Counted from the stretch's first letter, positions 21,198 to 32,043 are shown. The stretch is DNA of 64,000 nt from Roseobacter insulae (GCF_019375555.1 NZ_JAHXDN010000009.1:56317-120316), one strand, 5' to 3'. Notes: a model not told the origin generated them from the letters alone. Program-made: numbers and translations.

Positions 21198-22070
21198 TCA
21201 GCGAAGGTAACCTATTGTAAAGGTCGGGCTGGACATTTCTTTTTGTAAATAAACCCTTAGGGCATCCGGGTCAGGGTCTGTGCCGGTCTTGGTTTCTGCC
21301 GCCGCAAGACCGCCGGAAATAAACAGCGAATCGATGTCTTCACCCATGGCGCCTGCAATATCCGTGAGAACCCCGTCGCCTATCGCCAGAATGCGGCTGT
21401 CGGGCACATCCGCGCCAAGGGCAAAGAGCCTGCGACGCGCCAGATCGTAAATCGGCGGATGCGGTTTGCCAAAGTACAGGCTTTCGCCGCCCATTTCGGT
21501 GTACAGCTGTGCCAGAGCACCGGCACACCATTCCCGCTGCTCGCCCCTGTCCACAACGATGTCGGGGTTGGCACACAGCAGTTTCAGGCCGCGCTGTTTG
21601 GCCATCAGGAATTCAGGTCGCATCACGCTGGGGTCCGCAAGGGGATCGGCCGGACCGGTGCACACGATGCCTTCCGCCTGATCCAGCGGCACGGTGCGCA
21701 CATTGACGGGATCATGAACCACGCCAATCGGCTCGAAGAAGCGTTCTTCTCCCGGGTAGCCGATGTGCCAGACCTTCTCGCCCACAACCCCGCGGAACAT
21801 GGCGGCGCGGGCGCTGTCCCCCGAGGTCGCGATCGTGTCCCAGCTGTCATCCGGCACACCGAATCCGATCAGTTGCTTTTCCACCCCTGCCCGGGGGCGG
21901 GGGGAATTGGTGACCAAGACCACCTTGCCACCGGACGCACGGTAGGTCCTGAGGGCGGCAACCGCATCGGGCAGGGCTGCGACCCCGTTGTGCACGCAGC
22001 CCCACAGATCGACGAAAAGCGCGTCATATTGCGGAGCAATCTCGCTCAGGGCGTTGATAATGCGTGTCAT
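21198..22070 (-). CDS. TIGR01459 family HAD-IIA hydrolase
   Basis: A 290-residue HAD-superfamily phosphatase of the NagD-like IIA subclass. Motif I is DLWGCVHNG (residues ~19-27), with the nucleophilic Asp but Trp at the usual second position, as in this subfamily. Motif II is VLVTNSPRP, and the C-terminal GKPHPPIYD and ILAIGDGVLTDIAGA supply motifs III and IV. The substrate is unknown. I use the ATG at 22070 after GGACAGGA. Together with the pyrophosphatase gene upstream it forms part of a run of minus-strand metabolic genes. Confidence 0.88.
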   Translation of the reverse strand: MTRIINALSEIAPQYDALFVDLWGCVHNGVAALPDAVAALRTYRASGGKVVLVTNSPRPRAGVEKQLIGFGVPDDSWDTIATSGDSARAAMFRGVVGEKVWHIGYPGEERFFEPIGVVHDPVNVRTVPLDQAEGIVCTGPADPLADPSVMRPEFLMAKQRGLKLLCANPDIVVDRGEQREWCAGALAQLYTEMGGESLYFGKPHPPIYDLARRRLFALGADVPDSRILAIGDGVLTDIAGAMGEDIDSLFISGGLAAAETKTGTDPDPDALRVYLQKEMSSPTFTIGYLR

Positions 22071-22170
22071 GGAGCGTCCTGTCCTTGTGTTGGTATCAGG
22101 CACGCGGCCACGGATGCAGCCAACCCAGCCCGTCAAAGCCCCGATATCAAGATGCCGGGGCCCGGTTCGG

Positions 22171-23091
22171 TCAGACCTTGAGGTTCGGAATAATCTGTTT
22201 CTTTCGGCTCATGATGCCGGGAAGCACCACGGTGTCTCCGTCAACTTTCGCGTCAAAGCTTTTTTCGGCGATGGATTTCACCAGATCGTTCGGTACCAGC
22301 AATGTCGCTTCTTCTTCCAGGATGTCGACCACGAACAGCAGCACCTGATCCGCGCCGTCTTCGTCTGCTACGCCGGGCATTGCCGCCATCAGGGCATCCT
22401 TGCGGTCCATCACCAGCTGCGGCGCGGTTGTTTCCAGAACCGATACCCGGAACTGCTTGCCACCCACCTTGTATTCCTTGCTGTCCATGCGCAGCAATTC
22501 GGCGTCTGAAAAAGCGGAGACATCCGACTTGGCGGCAAACATTTCGGCGGCATACTCCGAGATGTTGATGTCCAGCGCCTGTGCCAGATCCCAGGCAATT
22601 GCCTTATCCTCATTCGTAGTGGTCGGGCTGCGGAATTCCAGCGTGTCGCTGAGGATGCAAGAAAGCATTGCCCCCTGAATGTCGCGGGGCATCTGCGCAA
22701 TGTCCTTGCCAATCATTTTCCACATGATGGTGGCGGTACAGGCCAAGGGTTCAATCCGGATGTCGATCGGGCCCTTCGTCTCCAGTCCGCCGACGAGCTT
22801 GTGGTGATCAATGATGCCCTGAATATCCGCCGTATTGATATTGTCCGGCAGTTCGGCAGGGTTGTTCGTGTCGACGATCACGACGGGTGTGTCCGGTGCC
22901 ACCTCGGAAATAATCTCCGGTTTTTCCAGTGACCAGCGGTCCAGAACAAACAGGGCCTCGGTGTTGGGTTCGCCCAAAAGGACGGGTTTCGCATCAACGC
23001 CCTTGATCTGGTTGAGGTACCACGCCCAGATGATCGGAGATCCGGTGCTGTCGGTATCAGGGGATTTGTGGCCAAAAACGAGCGTGGTCAT
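22171..23091 (-). CDS. ppaC: Manganese-dependent inorganic pyrophosphatase (family II)
   Basis: A 306-residue DHH-family pyrophosphatase hydrolysing PPi to phosphate with Mn2+. Visible are the N-terminal GHKSPDTDS metal loop, VIVDTNN, the DHH motif IIDHHKLVGG (about residues 96-105), SDTLEFRSPTTT and the C-terminal SRKKQ substrate motif. Family II enzymes are best known from Firmicutes but also occur in some marine proteobacteria. No CBS or DRTGG regulatory insert is present, so it is the short unregulated type. Confidence 0.95.
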   Translation of the reverse strand: MTTLVFGHKSPDTDSTGSPIIWAWYLNQIKGVDAKPVLLGEPNTEALFVLDRWSLEKPEIISEVAPDTPVVIVDTNNPAELPDNINTADIQGIIDHHKLVGGLETKGPIDIRIEPLACTATIMWKMIGKDIAQMPRDIQGAMLSCILSDTLEFRSPTTTNEDKAIAWDLAQALDINISEYAAEMFAAKSDVSAFSDAELLRMDSKEYKVGGKQFRVSVLETTAPQLVMDRKDALMAAMPGVADEDGADQVLLFVVDILEEEATLLVPNDLVKSIAEKSFDAKVDGDTVVLPGIMSRKKQIIPNLKV

Positions 23092-23181
23092 GCGGGTAGT
23101 CCTACAATTGCTAGAAACAGATTTTCGCGCCTTATAACACGGCGATCAGCCTTGTCACCCCGCTGTCGCTGCGCCGCAGCA

Positions 23182-23535
23182 TCACAGGCCCAGTTCAGCG
23201 CGTTTCTTCTGGGTCATCCCGGCGACAACGAGGTCATAGGAGGCGACGATATGGTTTTTCAATTCCTCGTCTGACAGGCCTCTTTCGTTATACTGCTGCA
23301 ACCACTTCATTCCGCGCGATGCGAGGTAGGGGGCAGGCCGGATCCCCGGCGCGTTTTGCAGAACTTCAAATGCAAGGTCCGACGCCTTGAAGGTAAAAGC
23401 GTCCGCGCCGTCGTTCCAGCCGCATATTGCAAAGACTTTGCCTCCGACTTTCCACACATCCGAGTTGCCCCATTGAACCACGTGGGTTGTCTGTGCCATG
23501 GCGGCACAAAACCGGTTGAATTCATCTCGGGTCAT
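23182..23535 (-). CDS. MmcQ/YjbR family DNA-binding-like protein
   Basis: A 117-residue protein of the MmcQ/YjbR (CyaY-like double-wing) family. Characteristic are the N-terminal MTRDEFNRFC, VVQWGNSDVWKVGGKVFAI and the C-terminal YDLVVAGMTQKKRAELGL. Members are often called DNA-binding, but no role is established. Divergent from the DUF2161 gene. Confidence 0.85.
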   Translation of the reverse strand: MTRDEFNRFCAAMAQTTHVVQWGNSDVWKVGGKVFAICGWNDGADAFTFKASDLAFEVLQNAPGIRPAPYLASRGMKWLQQYNERGLSDEELKNHIVASYDLVVAGMTQKKRAELGL

Positions 23536-23641
23536 GCGCCGAGCCTAAGGGTGCCCCGGATGTCTGGCAATGCGCGTGTTTTCCCGAAAGACTGGCAGGA
23601 GCGATTCGATCACGATAAGACGAGAGACCCGTTTGCCGGAC

Positions 23642-24310
23642 GTGCGTGAAACAGACCTCTATCCCCCCATCAAGGCCTTTCTGGAGGCGCAGGGGTATTC
23701 GGTGAAGTCCGAGGTCGGTGCGGCGGATGTCGTTGCCTTGCGGGGTGGCGAGCCCCCGATTGTCGTGGAACTCAAGCTCGGGTTTTCGCTGACGCTGTTC
23801 CATCAGTGCATTGACCGTCTGGCGGTGTCCGATGATGTCTATCTTGCTGTCAGGCACCAGCCCGGCAAACGGTTTACGAAGGCCGTAAAGGATAATGTCA
23901 GACTGGCGCGACGCCTTGGATTGGGCGTGATCACGGTCAGGCTGACGGACGGTCTGGTCCAGGTGCACTGCGACCCCGGACCTTATGCACCGCGCAAGAA
24001 CAAGAAACGTTCCGAGGCCCTGTTGCGCGAATTCGCCCGCCGTGTCGGCGACCCTAACGCGGGTGGGCAAACACGGTCTGGTCTCGTGACGGCGTATCGG
24101 CAGGATGCTTTGAAGATTGCGCTATACCTTTACGAAGTGGGCGCGTGCAAAGGGGCAGATGCCGCACGTGCGACAGGCATCGTACATGCCACGCGCATGA
24201 TGCGGGATGATCACTACGGGTGGTTCGAGAAGGTTGAGACGGGTGTCTATGGTTTGACACCTGCGGGTGCTGCCGCGGTGTCGCAAGCCGGGTCGCTTCT
24301 GGGCAGCTAG
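23642..24310 (+). CDS. DUF2161 family protein, putative PD-(D/E)XK nuclease-like
   Basis: A ~222-residue protein of DUF2161. The segment SEVGAADVVALRGGEPPIVVELK (about residues 20-42) has the spacing D-x(n)-(E)VELK of PD-(D/E)XK phosphodiesterases, and the C-terminal ~70 residues (ARATGIVHATRMMRDDHYGWF) look like a winged helix. The start is uncertain: I use the GTG at 23642 (MRETDLYPP by family habit); a TTG at 23633 has a better-placed GAGAG, and the frame is open back to 23570. Possible nuclease or repair role, unproven. Confidence 0.78.
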   Translation: MRETDLYPPIKAFLEAQGYSVKSEVGAADVVALRGGEPPIVVELKLGFSLTLFHQCIDRLAVSDDVYLAVRHQPGKRFTKAVKDNVRLARRLGLGVITVRLTDGLVQVHCDPGPYAPRKNKKRSEALLREFARRVGDPNAGGQTRSGLVTAYRQDALKIALYLYEVGACKGADAARATGIVHATRMMRDDHYGWFEKVETGVYGLTPAGAAAVSQAGSLLGS

Positions 24311-24372
24311 TGAAAAAAGCAGCCGGGCGCTCGGGAGATGGCAAATTCATGCATTTTTTGCAATCACCGCTG

Positions 24373-24401
24373 TTGACTCGAAATGGGACTATGCCTAGCT
24401 A
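24373..24401 (+). promoter_or_regulatory. groESL promoter
   Basis: TTGACT (24373-24378) and TAGCTA (24396-24401) are 17 bp apart. They end just upstream of the CIRCE element, so bound repressor would cover the transcription start. Confidence 0.65.
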
Positions 24402-24408
24402 TGCGCCG

Positions 24409-24435
24409 TTAGCACTCGACAGTAGCGAGTGGTAA
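24409..24435 (+). promoter_or_regulatory. CIRCE operator (HrcA-binding site)
   Basis: TTAGCACTC (24409-24417), nine bases, then GAGTGGTAA (24427-24435): the CIRCE consensus TTAGCACTC-N9-GAGTGCTAA with one mismatch in the right arm. HrcA binding here would repress groESL and release it after heat shock. It lies ~70 bp before groES. Confidence 0.93.
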
Positions 24436-24504
24436 CGGTCCGGATCAACTGCAAAGCAGTTCGGATCAATTGGGAGAAACTTTGAGCCTTAAGGAGCTAC
24501 AAAG

Positions 24505-24792
24505 ATGGCATTGAAACCGCTTCATGACCGCGTGCTGGTACGCCGCACGGAAAGCGAAGAAAAAACATCCGGCGGATTGATCATCCCCGATAGCGCAAAA
24601 GAGAAGCCCTCCGAGGGTGAAGTTGTTGCGTGTGGCGAAGGTGCCCGCAAAGACAGCGGCGAGCTGATCGACATGGCTGTCAAAGCCGGTGACAAAATCC
24701 TTTTCGGCAAGTGGTCCGGCACGGAAGTCACGCTCGATGGCGAAGAACTGCTGATGATGAAGGAAAGCGACATCATGGGGATCATCGAGTAA
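24505..24792 (+). CDS. groES: Co-chaperonin GroES
   Basis: A 95-residue GroES, the heptameric lid of the GroEL folding chamber. The N-terminal [11 protein letters not shown], the mobile loop [20 protein letters not shown] and the C-terminal [12 protein letters not shown] are all canonical. Regulated by the promoter/CIRCE pair upstream. AAGGAGCTACAAAG gives a strong ribosome-binding site. groEL follows after 67 bp. Confidence 0.98.
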   Translation: MALKPLHDRVLVRRTESEEKTSGGLIIPDSAKEKPSEGEVVACGEGARKDSGELIDMAVKAGDKILFGKWSGTEVTLDGEELLMMKESDIMGIIE

Positions 24793-24835
24793 GCCTGTCG
24801 GCTGCTCTGATTTTCAATCGCTGAACTCTAAATAG

Positions 24836-26503
<1,668 letters not shown>

Positions 26504-26522
26504 GCTGTTCCCATCTTTAGAG

Positions 26523-26555
26523 AAAAAGGGGCTCGCCGAAAGGCGGGCCTTTTTT
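26523..26555 (+). terminator. Rho-independent terminator of groESL
   Basis: AAAAAGG-G-GCTCGCC and GGCGGGCCTTTTTT form a stem (one bulge and one mismatch) around a GAAA tetraloop, ending in T6 at 26550-26555. Confidence 0.85.
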
Positions 26556-27220
26556 ATGCGTGACGGGTCCGCATATCGCCGCGTGCATTACCGGAGTCCG
26601 CAGTCTGCGCGGTCGGGCCAGTCGCTCAACAATCCGGCAGTACCGTCTCAGCGCGTCTTGTCCGCCTGTTGCAATGATCGCAGCATTGGCGAATTCAGGA
26701 GTTCTCTCCACCGCGTTTATGCTGATCGCGCCAGCATCAACCAGTTCGAGAGTCACCTCTTTTTTCACACCTGGCATCGCTTTGAATAACAACAACCATC
26801 TCAAATGGCCTGTTCGTTGTGGACCATGTCGGACCTGCGCCGCCCGGGTATCAAGTCTACGGCCGATATCCATGCAGGTTTTGTCGCGATCACGTTGCTT
26901 GACGCCAGTTGTTACTCAATGATTTTTCGTTTCACGTGGTGGAAATAAGTAGTTGATCTATATCGCATTTTATTGATTTTTTGGGTCAGATAGCGCAATC
27001 CCAGGGCCATAAGTGTCCCATTGGCTTGGCGGAAATTTTTGATGAGCTTCAGGGGTTGAAATCTCTGCCTGCCCGTCGCCCCGACCAGTTGTTCCCGGGG
27101 GCGACAGGCGGGCACCGTCCGTGTTGTGCTTGTTCTCTGCGCTTTGGTGCGCCGTTAACAGTGTATTTAGTGCGGGCTGCTAGCGTGCCGGTCAACAATC
27201 AGTATCGAGGACAACGCCCC
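26556..27220. other. Gene-poor region with overlapping doubtful ORFs
   Basis: About 665 bp between the groESL terminator and the histidine kinase gene. A minus-strand frame (26873-26517) encodes a readable 118-residue sequence (including LELVDAGAISINAVERTPEF and GGQDALRRYCRIVERLARPR), but its C-terminus runs through the groESL terminator. A plus-strand frame (26560-26922) covers the same DNA. A second minus-strand frame (27115-26912) is basic and AT-rich at its end. I recognise none of them. The stretch 26920-27000 is markedly AT-rich and may hold the kinase promoter. Gene remnants are possible. Confidence 0.4.
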
Positions 27221-27955
27221 ATGATTCCCAGTGCAACGCCACGCGCGCCCGACCCCTCATCGGCCGCCGCGTCCTCGGAACCCACGTCCAAAGACTTTGA
27301 AGACTTCATTTACCTGATCAGCCATGATGTGCGAAATTCGGTGCGCGCTCTGATCGAGCTTCCCCAATGGATCGCCGAGGACCTGACCGAGGCCGGTGTC
27401 AAGATCGACGGATCGGTTGCCGAGAGCATCGAGTTGATGAACAAGCATACCGGCCGATTGGACCGTATGCTGGTGGATTTGCTGACGTTTTCCCGGGTCG
27501 GGCGGATGCAGAACGTCGAGGAGGTTCAAATCGACGCGGCCCTGAGTGAAGTTCTTGAAGAAATACATATTCCACAAGGCTTTACCGTCCTGCGCGCTCT
27601 CGATTGTGATGTCTTGAAGATTGGCGAACGGGACATCATGACGCTGCTGACCGCATTGATCTCGAATGCCGTGAAACACCATGATCGCACCATCGGAAAG
27701 ATCGTCGTGGCCTGTTATCGTGACCGGCATGAGGTCGTGTTAACCGTGCGCGACAACGGCCCCGGTATTCCGGCAGGCTATCACGAACGGGTTCTAGGGG
27801 CGATGACAACACTGCGACCCCGTGACGAGGTGGAAGGCAGCGGTATGGGCTTGGCCATTACCCGAAAAATCGCGCTGCTATATGAAGGTAGCGTGTCAAT
27901 CAAAGAAATCAGCGAAGGGCGGGGCACAACGATCGAAGTCCGGTTGCCCGCGTGA
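27221..27955 (+). CDS. Sensor-less histidine kinase
   Basis: A 244-residue cytoplasmic histidine kinase. The H-box is FIYLISHDVRNSVRAL (His near residue 36); the N-box is LISNAVKHHD, the G1 box VRDNGPGIPAGY and the G2 box GSGMGLAITRKI, all intact. There is no PAS, GAF, HAMP or membrane segment: only ~20 disordered residues precede the DHp domain, so signal input must come from another protein. The longer open frame upstream (from 26981) lacks domain character; I use the ATG at 27221 after GAGG. A receiver-domain gene follows after ~115 bp and is the probable partner. Confidence 0.88.
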   Translation: MIPSATPRAPDPSSAAASSEPTSKDFEDFIYLISHDVRNSVRALIELPQWIAEDLTEAGVKIDGSVAESIELMNKHTGRLDRMLVDLLTFSRVGRMQNVEEVQIDAALSEVLEEIHIPQGFTVLRALDCDVLKIGERDIMTLLTALISNAVKHHDRTIGKIVVACYRDRHEVVLTVRDNGPGIPAGYHERVLGAMTTLRPRDEVEGSGMGLAITRKIALLYEGSVSIKEISEGRGTTIEVRLPA

Positions 27956-28071
27956 TCCCAGCAAACCCGATCACCTCCATTTTACCTTCGACCGTCTGAA
28001 CAGTCCGATCATCGCCACATCCGGGCGCGCGGCATGTCCGCGTGTCACATCACCAAAAAGGCAGAAAGCCT

Positions 28072-28563
28072 ATGTTTCTAAACCATGATTTCCCGGCCCT
28101 TTCAGCTCTGCCGTTGTTTGGGCCCATACGAACCCTTCTGCTGGACGACTGCCGTTTTGACCGCGCCAGGATGCGGCGATTGTGCCGCCAGACCAGCTTG
28201 ATCATGACCGTGGAAGACGTGGCCGACCTCGCACAGTTTGACCGTGCACTGCAGTCCGGAAATCATGATCTCTATCTTGTGGATTACCACTTGCCTTCGG
28301 GATCAGGTCTCGATGCTCTCAGTGCCATTCACGGCGGGGTACCCGGTGCTGCCGCGATCATGATCAGCGGGACCGACAGGCCCGAGCTCGAATATGGCCT
28401 GAGCACTGGTTGCCACCCTGTTCTGAAAAAGGCATTCCTGACCCCGGATCTGCTTGAGACAGCAATTCGCGAAGCGGTCTTCAGCGCGCAGTACGAGGGG
28501 TCGTTGGAACCCGCGCCCCCCGTTGACGTCGACCGTTGCAGTCGCAACTCCATGCTGGCCTGA
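28072..28563 (+). CDS. Single-domain response regulator
   Basis: A 163-residue CheY-like receiver. The acidic pair is in LLLDDCRFDR, the phospho-acceptor Asp in LYLVDYHLPSGSG (near residue 68), the switch Ser/Thr in MISGTDRPE and the conserved Lys in VLKKAF. No DNA-binding or enzymatic output domain follows; the last ~25 residues are Pro/Ser-rich. It probably works by protein contact downstream of the neighbouring kinase. Start chosen at the ATG at 28072 after AAGGCAGAAAG. Confidence 0.85.
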   Translation: MFLNHDFPALSALPLFGPIRTLLLDDCRFDRARMRRLCRQTSLIMTVEDVADLAQFDRALQSGNHDLYLVDYHLPSGSGLDALSAIHGGVPGAAAIMISGTDRPELEYGLSTGCHPVLKKAFLTPDLLETAIREAVFSAQYEGSLEPAPPVDVDRCSRNSMLA

Positions 28564-28770
28564 CCACCGCTTGGCATTGGCGGCCTCTGCACCCAGACCT
28601 TGCTGGTTTAGCCAAGGCTGGCGACGCGCAGACCTCGGGCAGCCTGCTGTCACCATCCGCCGGGAATCCTGACCAGAAGAACACACCCGCGTGACGCTTC
28701 GGCACACCCGCGGCGACTGTTGATGATCGAGCGGCTTGGCTCTTCCAGAAAGAACGGCTATGGCGATTTC

Positions 28771-29619
28771 ATGTGGCTCTTTCTTCTTACGGCGTTGACC
28801 ATGATCGCCTTCGCCGCCAACTCGGTGCTGACGCGTCTTGCCGTTGATGGTGGTTTCATCGATCCGAGCAGCTTTGCATTGATGCGCGTCCTTTCCGGCG
28901 CGGTCGTGCTGGGCATGATCATGACAATCCGGGGTGGCAGCCTGCATCTGTTGCAACGCAACCGTGTGGTCGGCGCGTGCAGTCTGGCAACCTATATGGC
29001 GGGTTTTTCGCTGGCTTACCTGACCCTCGATGCGGGTCTCGGCGCCCTGATTCTCTTTGGCGTCGTTCAGGTCTCCATGTTCGCGCATGGTGCGATGTCC
29101 GGCTCTTCGCCCACCCACCGGCAGGTCGTGGGCGCATCAATTGCCTTTGCCGGATTGCTTTTGGCCCTGTGGCCGGGGCCGGGCGGGCAAGCGAATATTG
29201 TCGGGGCCGGGTTCATGATTGCTGCGGGGCTGGGCTGGGCCGTGTACACGATTTCTGGCCGGGCGTCCCCCGACCCGCTTGCCGCGACCACGGCGAACTT
29301 CATTTTGTGCCTGCCCGTACTGGCGGTTGTGCTGGTGGGCCTGGCCTCCCGGACGACCGCGCTTGGACTTGCACTCGCGATCCTGTGCGGCGGCGTCACC
29401 TCCGGTTTGGGTTATGCCTTGTGGTACACGGTCTTGCCGCGCTTGCAGCAAAGTGTTGCGGCCGTCATCCAACTCAGCGTGCCGATCATCGCGTTGATTG
29501 GCGGGGCGGTCCTGCTGGGCGAAACAATCACGCCGCTTGTCGCGCTTGCGACGCTTCTGGTGATCAGCGGGATTGCGATTGCCGTCACATCACGATCTGT
29601 TCAAGCGGATCGTACCTGA
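28771..29619 (+). CDS. DMT superfamily (EamA) transporter
   Basis: A 282-residue integral membrane protein with about ten hydrophobic helices in two EamA repeats. Typical landmarks are the N-terminal FAANSVLTRLAVDGG, FIDPSSFALMRVLSGA and the C-terminal helix with ETITPLVALATLLVISGIAI. EamA members export amino acids or small metabolites; the substrate here is not evident. I use the ATG at 28771 (MWLFLLTAL) rather than the upstream in-frame ATG. The 3' end overlaps the convergent NUDIX gene by 35 bp. Confidence 0.85.
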   Translation: MWLFLLTALTMIAFAANSVLTRLAVDGGFIDPSSFALMRVLSGAVVLGMIMTIRGGSLHLLQRNRVVGACSLATYMAGFSLAYLTLDAGLGALILFGVVQVSMFAHGAMSGSSPTHRQVVGASIAFAGLLLALWPGPGGQANIVGAGFMIAAGLGWAVYTISGRASPDPLAATTANFILCLPVLAVVLVGLASRTTALGLALAILCGGVTSGLGYALWYTVLPRLQQSVAAVIQLSVPIIALIGGAVLLGETITPLVALATLLVISGIAIAVTSRSVQADRT

Positions 29620-30040
29620 GCGGAGTTGCCGGGTCGAAGGCAATATCCGCAAGACTGCTCGGCTTCACGTTCAGACCGGACATGTCCTCCCGGCGCACCC
29701 AGGCATGGTGCGACACGATCTTTTCGGGATCCTGCCAGTTGTCAGGTATGTTCGCATCCCCCAGAATGGAGCATCTGAAGAACAGCTCCACCTGATGAAA
29801 TCCACTGCGCGGATCATGAAACTCATTGACGAGGCAGGGCAACCCGACGCGGACCGTCAGGCCGGTTTCCTCCTGTACCTCGCGCGCGAGGTTATCGGGC
29901 AGCGACGCGCCGGGTTCGACACCGCCACCGGGCGCACATAGCAACGTGCTGCGCCCCTTTGGCCATGCGTTCACGAGCAAAAGCCGCTGCTTGTGAATAA
30001 TCACAGCACGTGCGGCGAGGCGAACAGGGTTCGATGGCAT
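29585..30040 (-). CDS. NUDIX hydrolase
   Basis: A 151-residue NUDIX protein. The box spans residues ~38-61 (GGGVEPGASLPDNLAREVQEETGL), with the metal-binding REVQEE core intact; the first conserved Glu of the Gx5E element is Ala (GAS instead of GES). Substrates of the family are nucleoside diphosphates linked to another group; the exact one cannot be told. The ribosome-binding site is weak. Convergent with the DMT transporter, overlapping it by 35 bp. Confidence 0.88.
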   Translation of the reverse strand: MPSNPVRLAARAVIIHKQRLLLVNAWPKGRSTLLCAPGGGVEPGASLPDNLAREVQEETGLTVRVGLPCLVNEFHDPRSGFHQVELFFRCSILGDANIPDNWQDPEKIVSHHAWVRREDMSGLNVKPSSLADIAFDPATPLRYDPLEQIVM

Positions 30041-30112
30041 AAAAATGGGCTTTCTTTAAAAGCGCGTGACGTCATACTTTTGTAGAGGGCACCGGGGCAC
30101 TATCTCAAGGTC

Positions 30113-30904
30113 ATGGTTCAACAGTTCAGAATTCTTTTTGCGCTTGTCGCGTTTAGTCTGGTTGCCACCGGCGCAGATGCCCGCTGTGCCGTGCTGCTGC
30201 ACGGATTGGCGCGCACCGAATTTTCGTTTGCCTTGATGGAAGCGGCGCTGGAAGCCGAAGGCTACAAAGTCGTGCGCCCGGGATACCCGTCGACAGAAGC
30301 GCCCGTGGCCGAACTGGTGAAGCGTACCCTGCCGGATGCCGTTGCAAACTGCGGGCCGCGCGGCAAGGTGGATTTCGTGACCCATTCGATGGGGGGGATA
30401 CTGGTGCGCCAGTGGGTGGCCGATGCCGCGCCAAACAGGATCGGGCGCGTGGTGATGCTGGCGCCACCAAACAAGGGCAGCGAAGTTGTTGATGCCCTCG
30501 ATAACGTTGAAGCTTTTGGCTGGATCAATGGCCCGGCTGGCGCCCAGCTTGGCACGGACCCTGATGATCTGCCGCGGCGGCTGCCTCCTGTCACCTTCGA
30601 ATTGGGGGTGATCGCGGGCGACCAGTCGCTGAACCCGTATTTTTCATCGCTTCTGCCGGGGCGGGACGACGGCAAAGTGTCGGTTGCATCCACGCGGGTC
30701 GAAGGCATGAAAGATCACATCGTTCTGCCTGTCACGCACACTTTCATGATGAACAATCCTCGTGTAATTGCGCAAACAATTGCGTTTTTGAACACCGGGG
30801 CGTTTAACCGGTCCCTGTCGTGGTTCGATGCGGTTTTGTTGCAACTTGGGTGTCCGGACGGCAGCTGTGTGCCGGACGTGGGAAAGATCATTGGTAAACC
30901 TTGA
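30113..30904 (+). CDS. Secreted/periplasmic lipase-like alpha/beta hydrolase
   Basis: A 263-residue lipase/esterase-like protein. Residues 1-23 are a signal peptide (hydrophobic core [12 protein letters not shown], cleavage likely after GADA). [12 protein letters not shown] forms the oxyanion region; the nucleophile elbow is THSMGGI (Ser near residue 93), with an Asp in [10 protein letters not shown] and His in VTHTFMMNN. Most like triacylglycerol lipase/PGAP1-type hydrolases. The 3' end overlaps the phnM-like gene by 14 bp, so the two are translationally linked, though a functional link is unclear. Confidence 0.85.
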   Translation: MVQQFRILFALVAFSLVATGADARCAVLLHGLARTEFSFALMEAALEAEGYKVVRPGYPSTEAPVAELVKRTLPDAVANCGPRGKVDFVTHSMGGILVRQWVADAAPNRIGRVVMLAPPNKGSEVVDALDNVEAFGWINGPAGAQLGTDPDDLPRRLPPVTFELGVIAGDQSLNPYFSSLLPGRDDGKVSVASTRVEGMKDHIVLPVTHTFMMNNPRVIAQTIAFLNTGAFNRSLSWFDAVLLQLGCPDGSCVPDVGKIIGKP

Positions 30905-32036
30905 CTTTAAAGGGGCAACCGTTCTGGGCCCGGAAGGGTTGGCAGAGGCGGAGCTTTTTGTTGCCGGTGGAATGATCGTTGATGGCCCGACAGGGCGCAC
31001 CGTCAGCCTGCCGGGGTACCTGCTGCTGCCCGGGATCGTTGACGTGCACGGCGACGGGTTTGAACGGCATCTTGCACCACGACGCGGTGCAATGACGCAG
31101 ATGGCCGAAGGATTGGTGGCCGCAGAGGCGGAGTTCGCCGCGAACGGTATCACCACGGCCGTCCTTGCACAGTTTGTCAGCTGGGAAGGCGGATTGCGCG
31201 GGCTCACCTTTGCCGATCAGGTATTTAACGCCATTCGCGAGACCGCCCCGTCGCTGGTCACCGATCTCAGGGCGCAATTGCGGTTTGAAACGCATATGCT
31301 CGACCTGTACGACAGCCTTCCGGAGCGTATCGACCAATGGGGTGTCGAATACGTGGTGTTCAACGATCACCTGCCGCATGCGCGTCTTGCCGAAAAACGC
31401 CAGCCACCGCGCATGGTGGGGCAGGCGCTGAAGGCGGGGCGCAACCCGGACGCGCATTTTGACATGATGCTGCGGCTGCATGCACAGTCGCCCGAGGTTC
31501 CGCACGCGCTGGATGCGCTCTGCGCCGTGTTGCGGGACGCTGGCATTCGCATGGGCAGTCACGATGAGGCAACGCGCGAAGCGCATGATACGTGGCGCGC
31601 GCGGGGCGCGACGATTTCGGAGTTCCCGGAGACGCTTGAGGCGGCGGAAGCGGCGCATCAGGCGGGGAACTCAGTTATTCTGGGCTCTCCGAATGTGGTC
31701 CGGGGCGGATCACACAAGGGCAATGTCTCTGCCGTTGAACTGGTTACGATGGGGCTGTGTGATGCCTTGGCGTCGGACTATCATTACCCAAGTCCCCGGC
31801 GGGCGGCGCTGATGCTGGACAAATGCGGCGTGGCGGATTTCGCGACATGCTGGAACCTGATATCGGAAGGCCCCGCTAAAGTTCTGGGGCTGACGGACCG
31901 CGGGGTGCTGTCCGCAGGTAAACGCGCTGATATCGTCATACTTGATGAGAAAAGCCACAGGGTTGCAGCGACCATGTCACAAGGTCGCTTCAGCTACATG
32001 TCCGGCGACATCGCGCACAGGTTTTTGGCTGCCTGA
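30891..32036 (+). CDS. phnM: PhnM-like alpha-D-ribose 1-methylphosphonate 5-triphosphate diphosphatase
   Basis: A ~381-residue amidohydrolase-fold protein of the PhnM type. The metal-ligand region is [14 protein letters not shown] (about residues 46-59), with [22 protein letters not shown] and the late ASDYHYPSP, all typical of PhnM. PhnM removes PPi from ribosyl methylphosphonate triphosphate in C-P lyase phosphonate use, but no phnG-L genes are present here. The start is a TTG at 30891, 4 bases after GGAAAG and inside the lipase gene; the length then matches the family. It may act on another phosphorylated ribose. Confidence 0.85.
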   Translation: MVNLDFKGATVLGPEGLAEAELFVAGGMIVDGPTGRTVSLPGYLLLPGIVDVHGDGFERHLAPRRGAMTQMAEGLVAAEAEFAANGITTAVLAQFVSWEGGLRGLTFADQVFNAIRETAPSLVTDLRAQLRFETHMLDLYDSLPERIDQWGVEYVVFNDHLPHARLAEKRQPPRMVGQALKAGRNPDAHFDMMLRLHAQSPEVPHALDALCAVLRDAGIRMGSHDEATREAHDTWRARGATISEFPETLEAAEAAHQAGNSVILGSPNVVRGGSHKGNVSAVELVTMGLCDALASDYHYPSPRRAALMLDKCGVADFATCWNLISEGPAKVLGLTDRGVLSAGKRADIVILDEKSHRVAATMSQGRFSYMSGDIAHRFLAA

Positions 32037-32043
32037 CAGGTGG

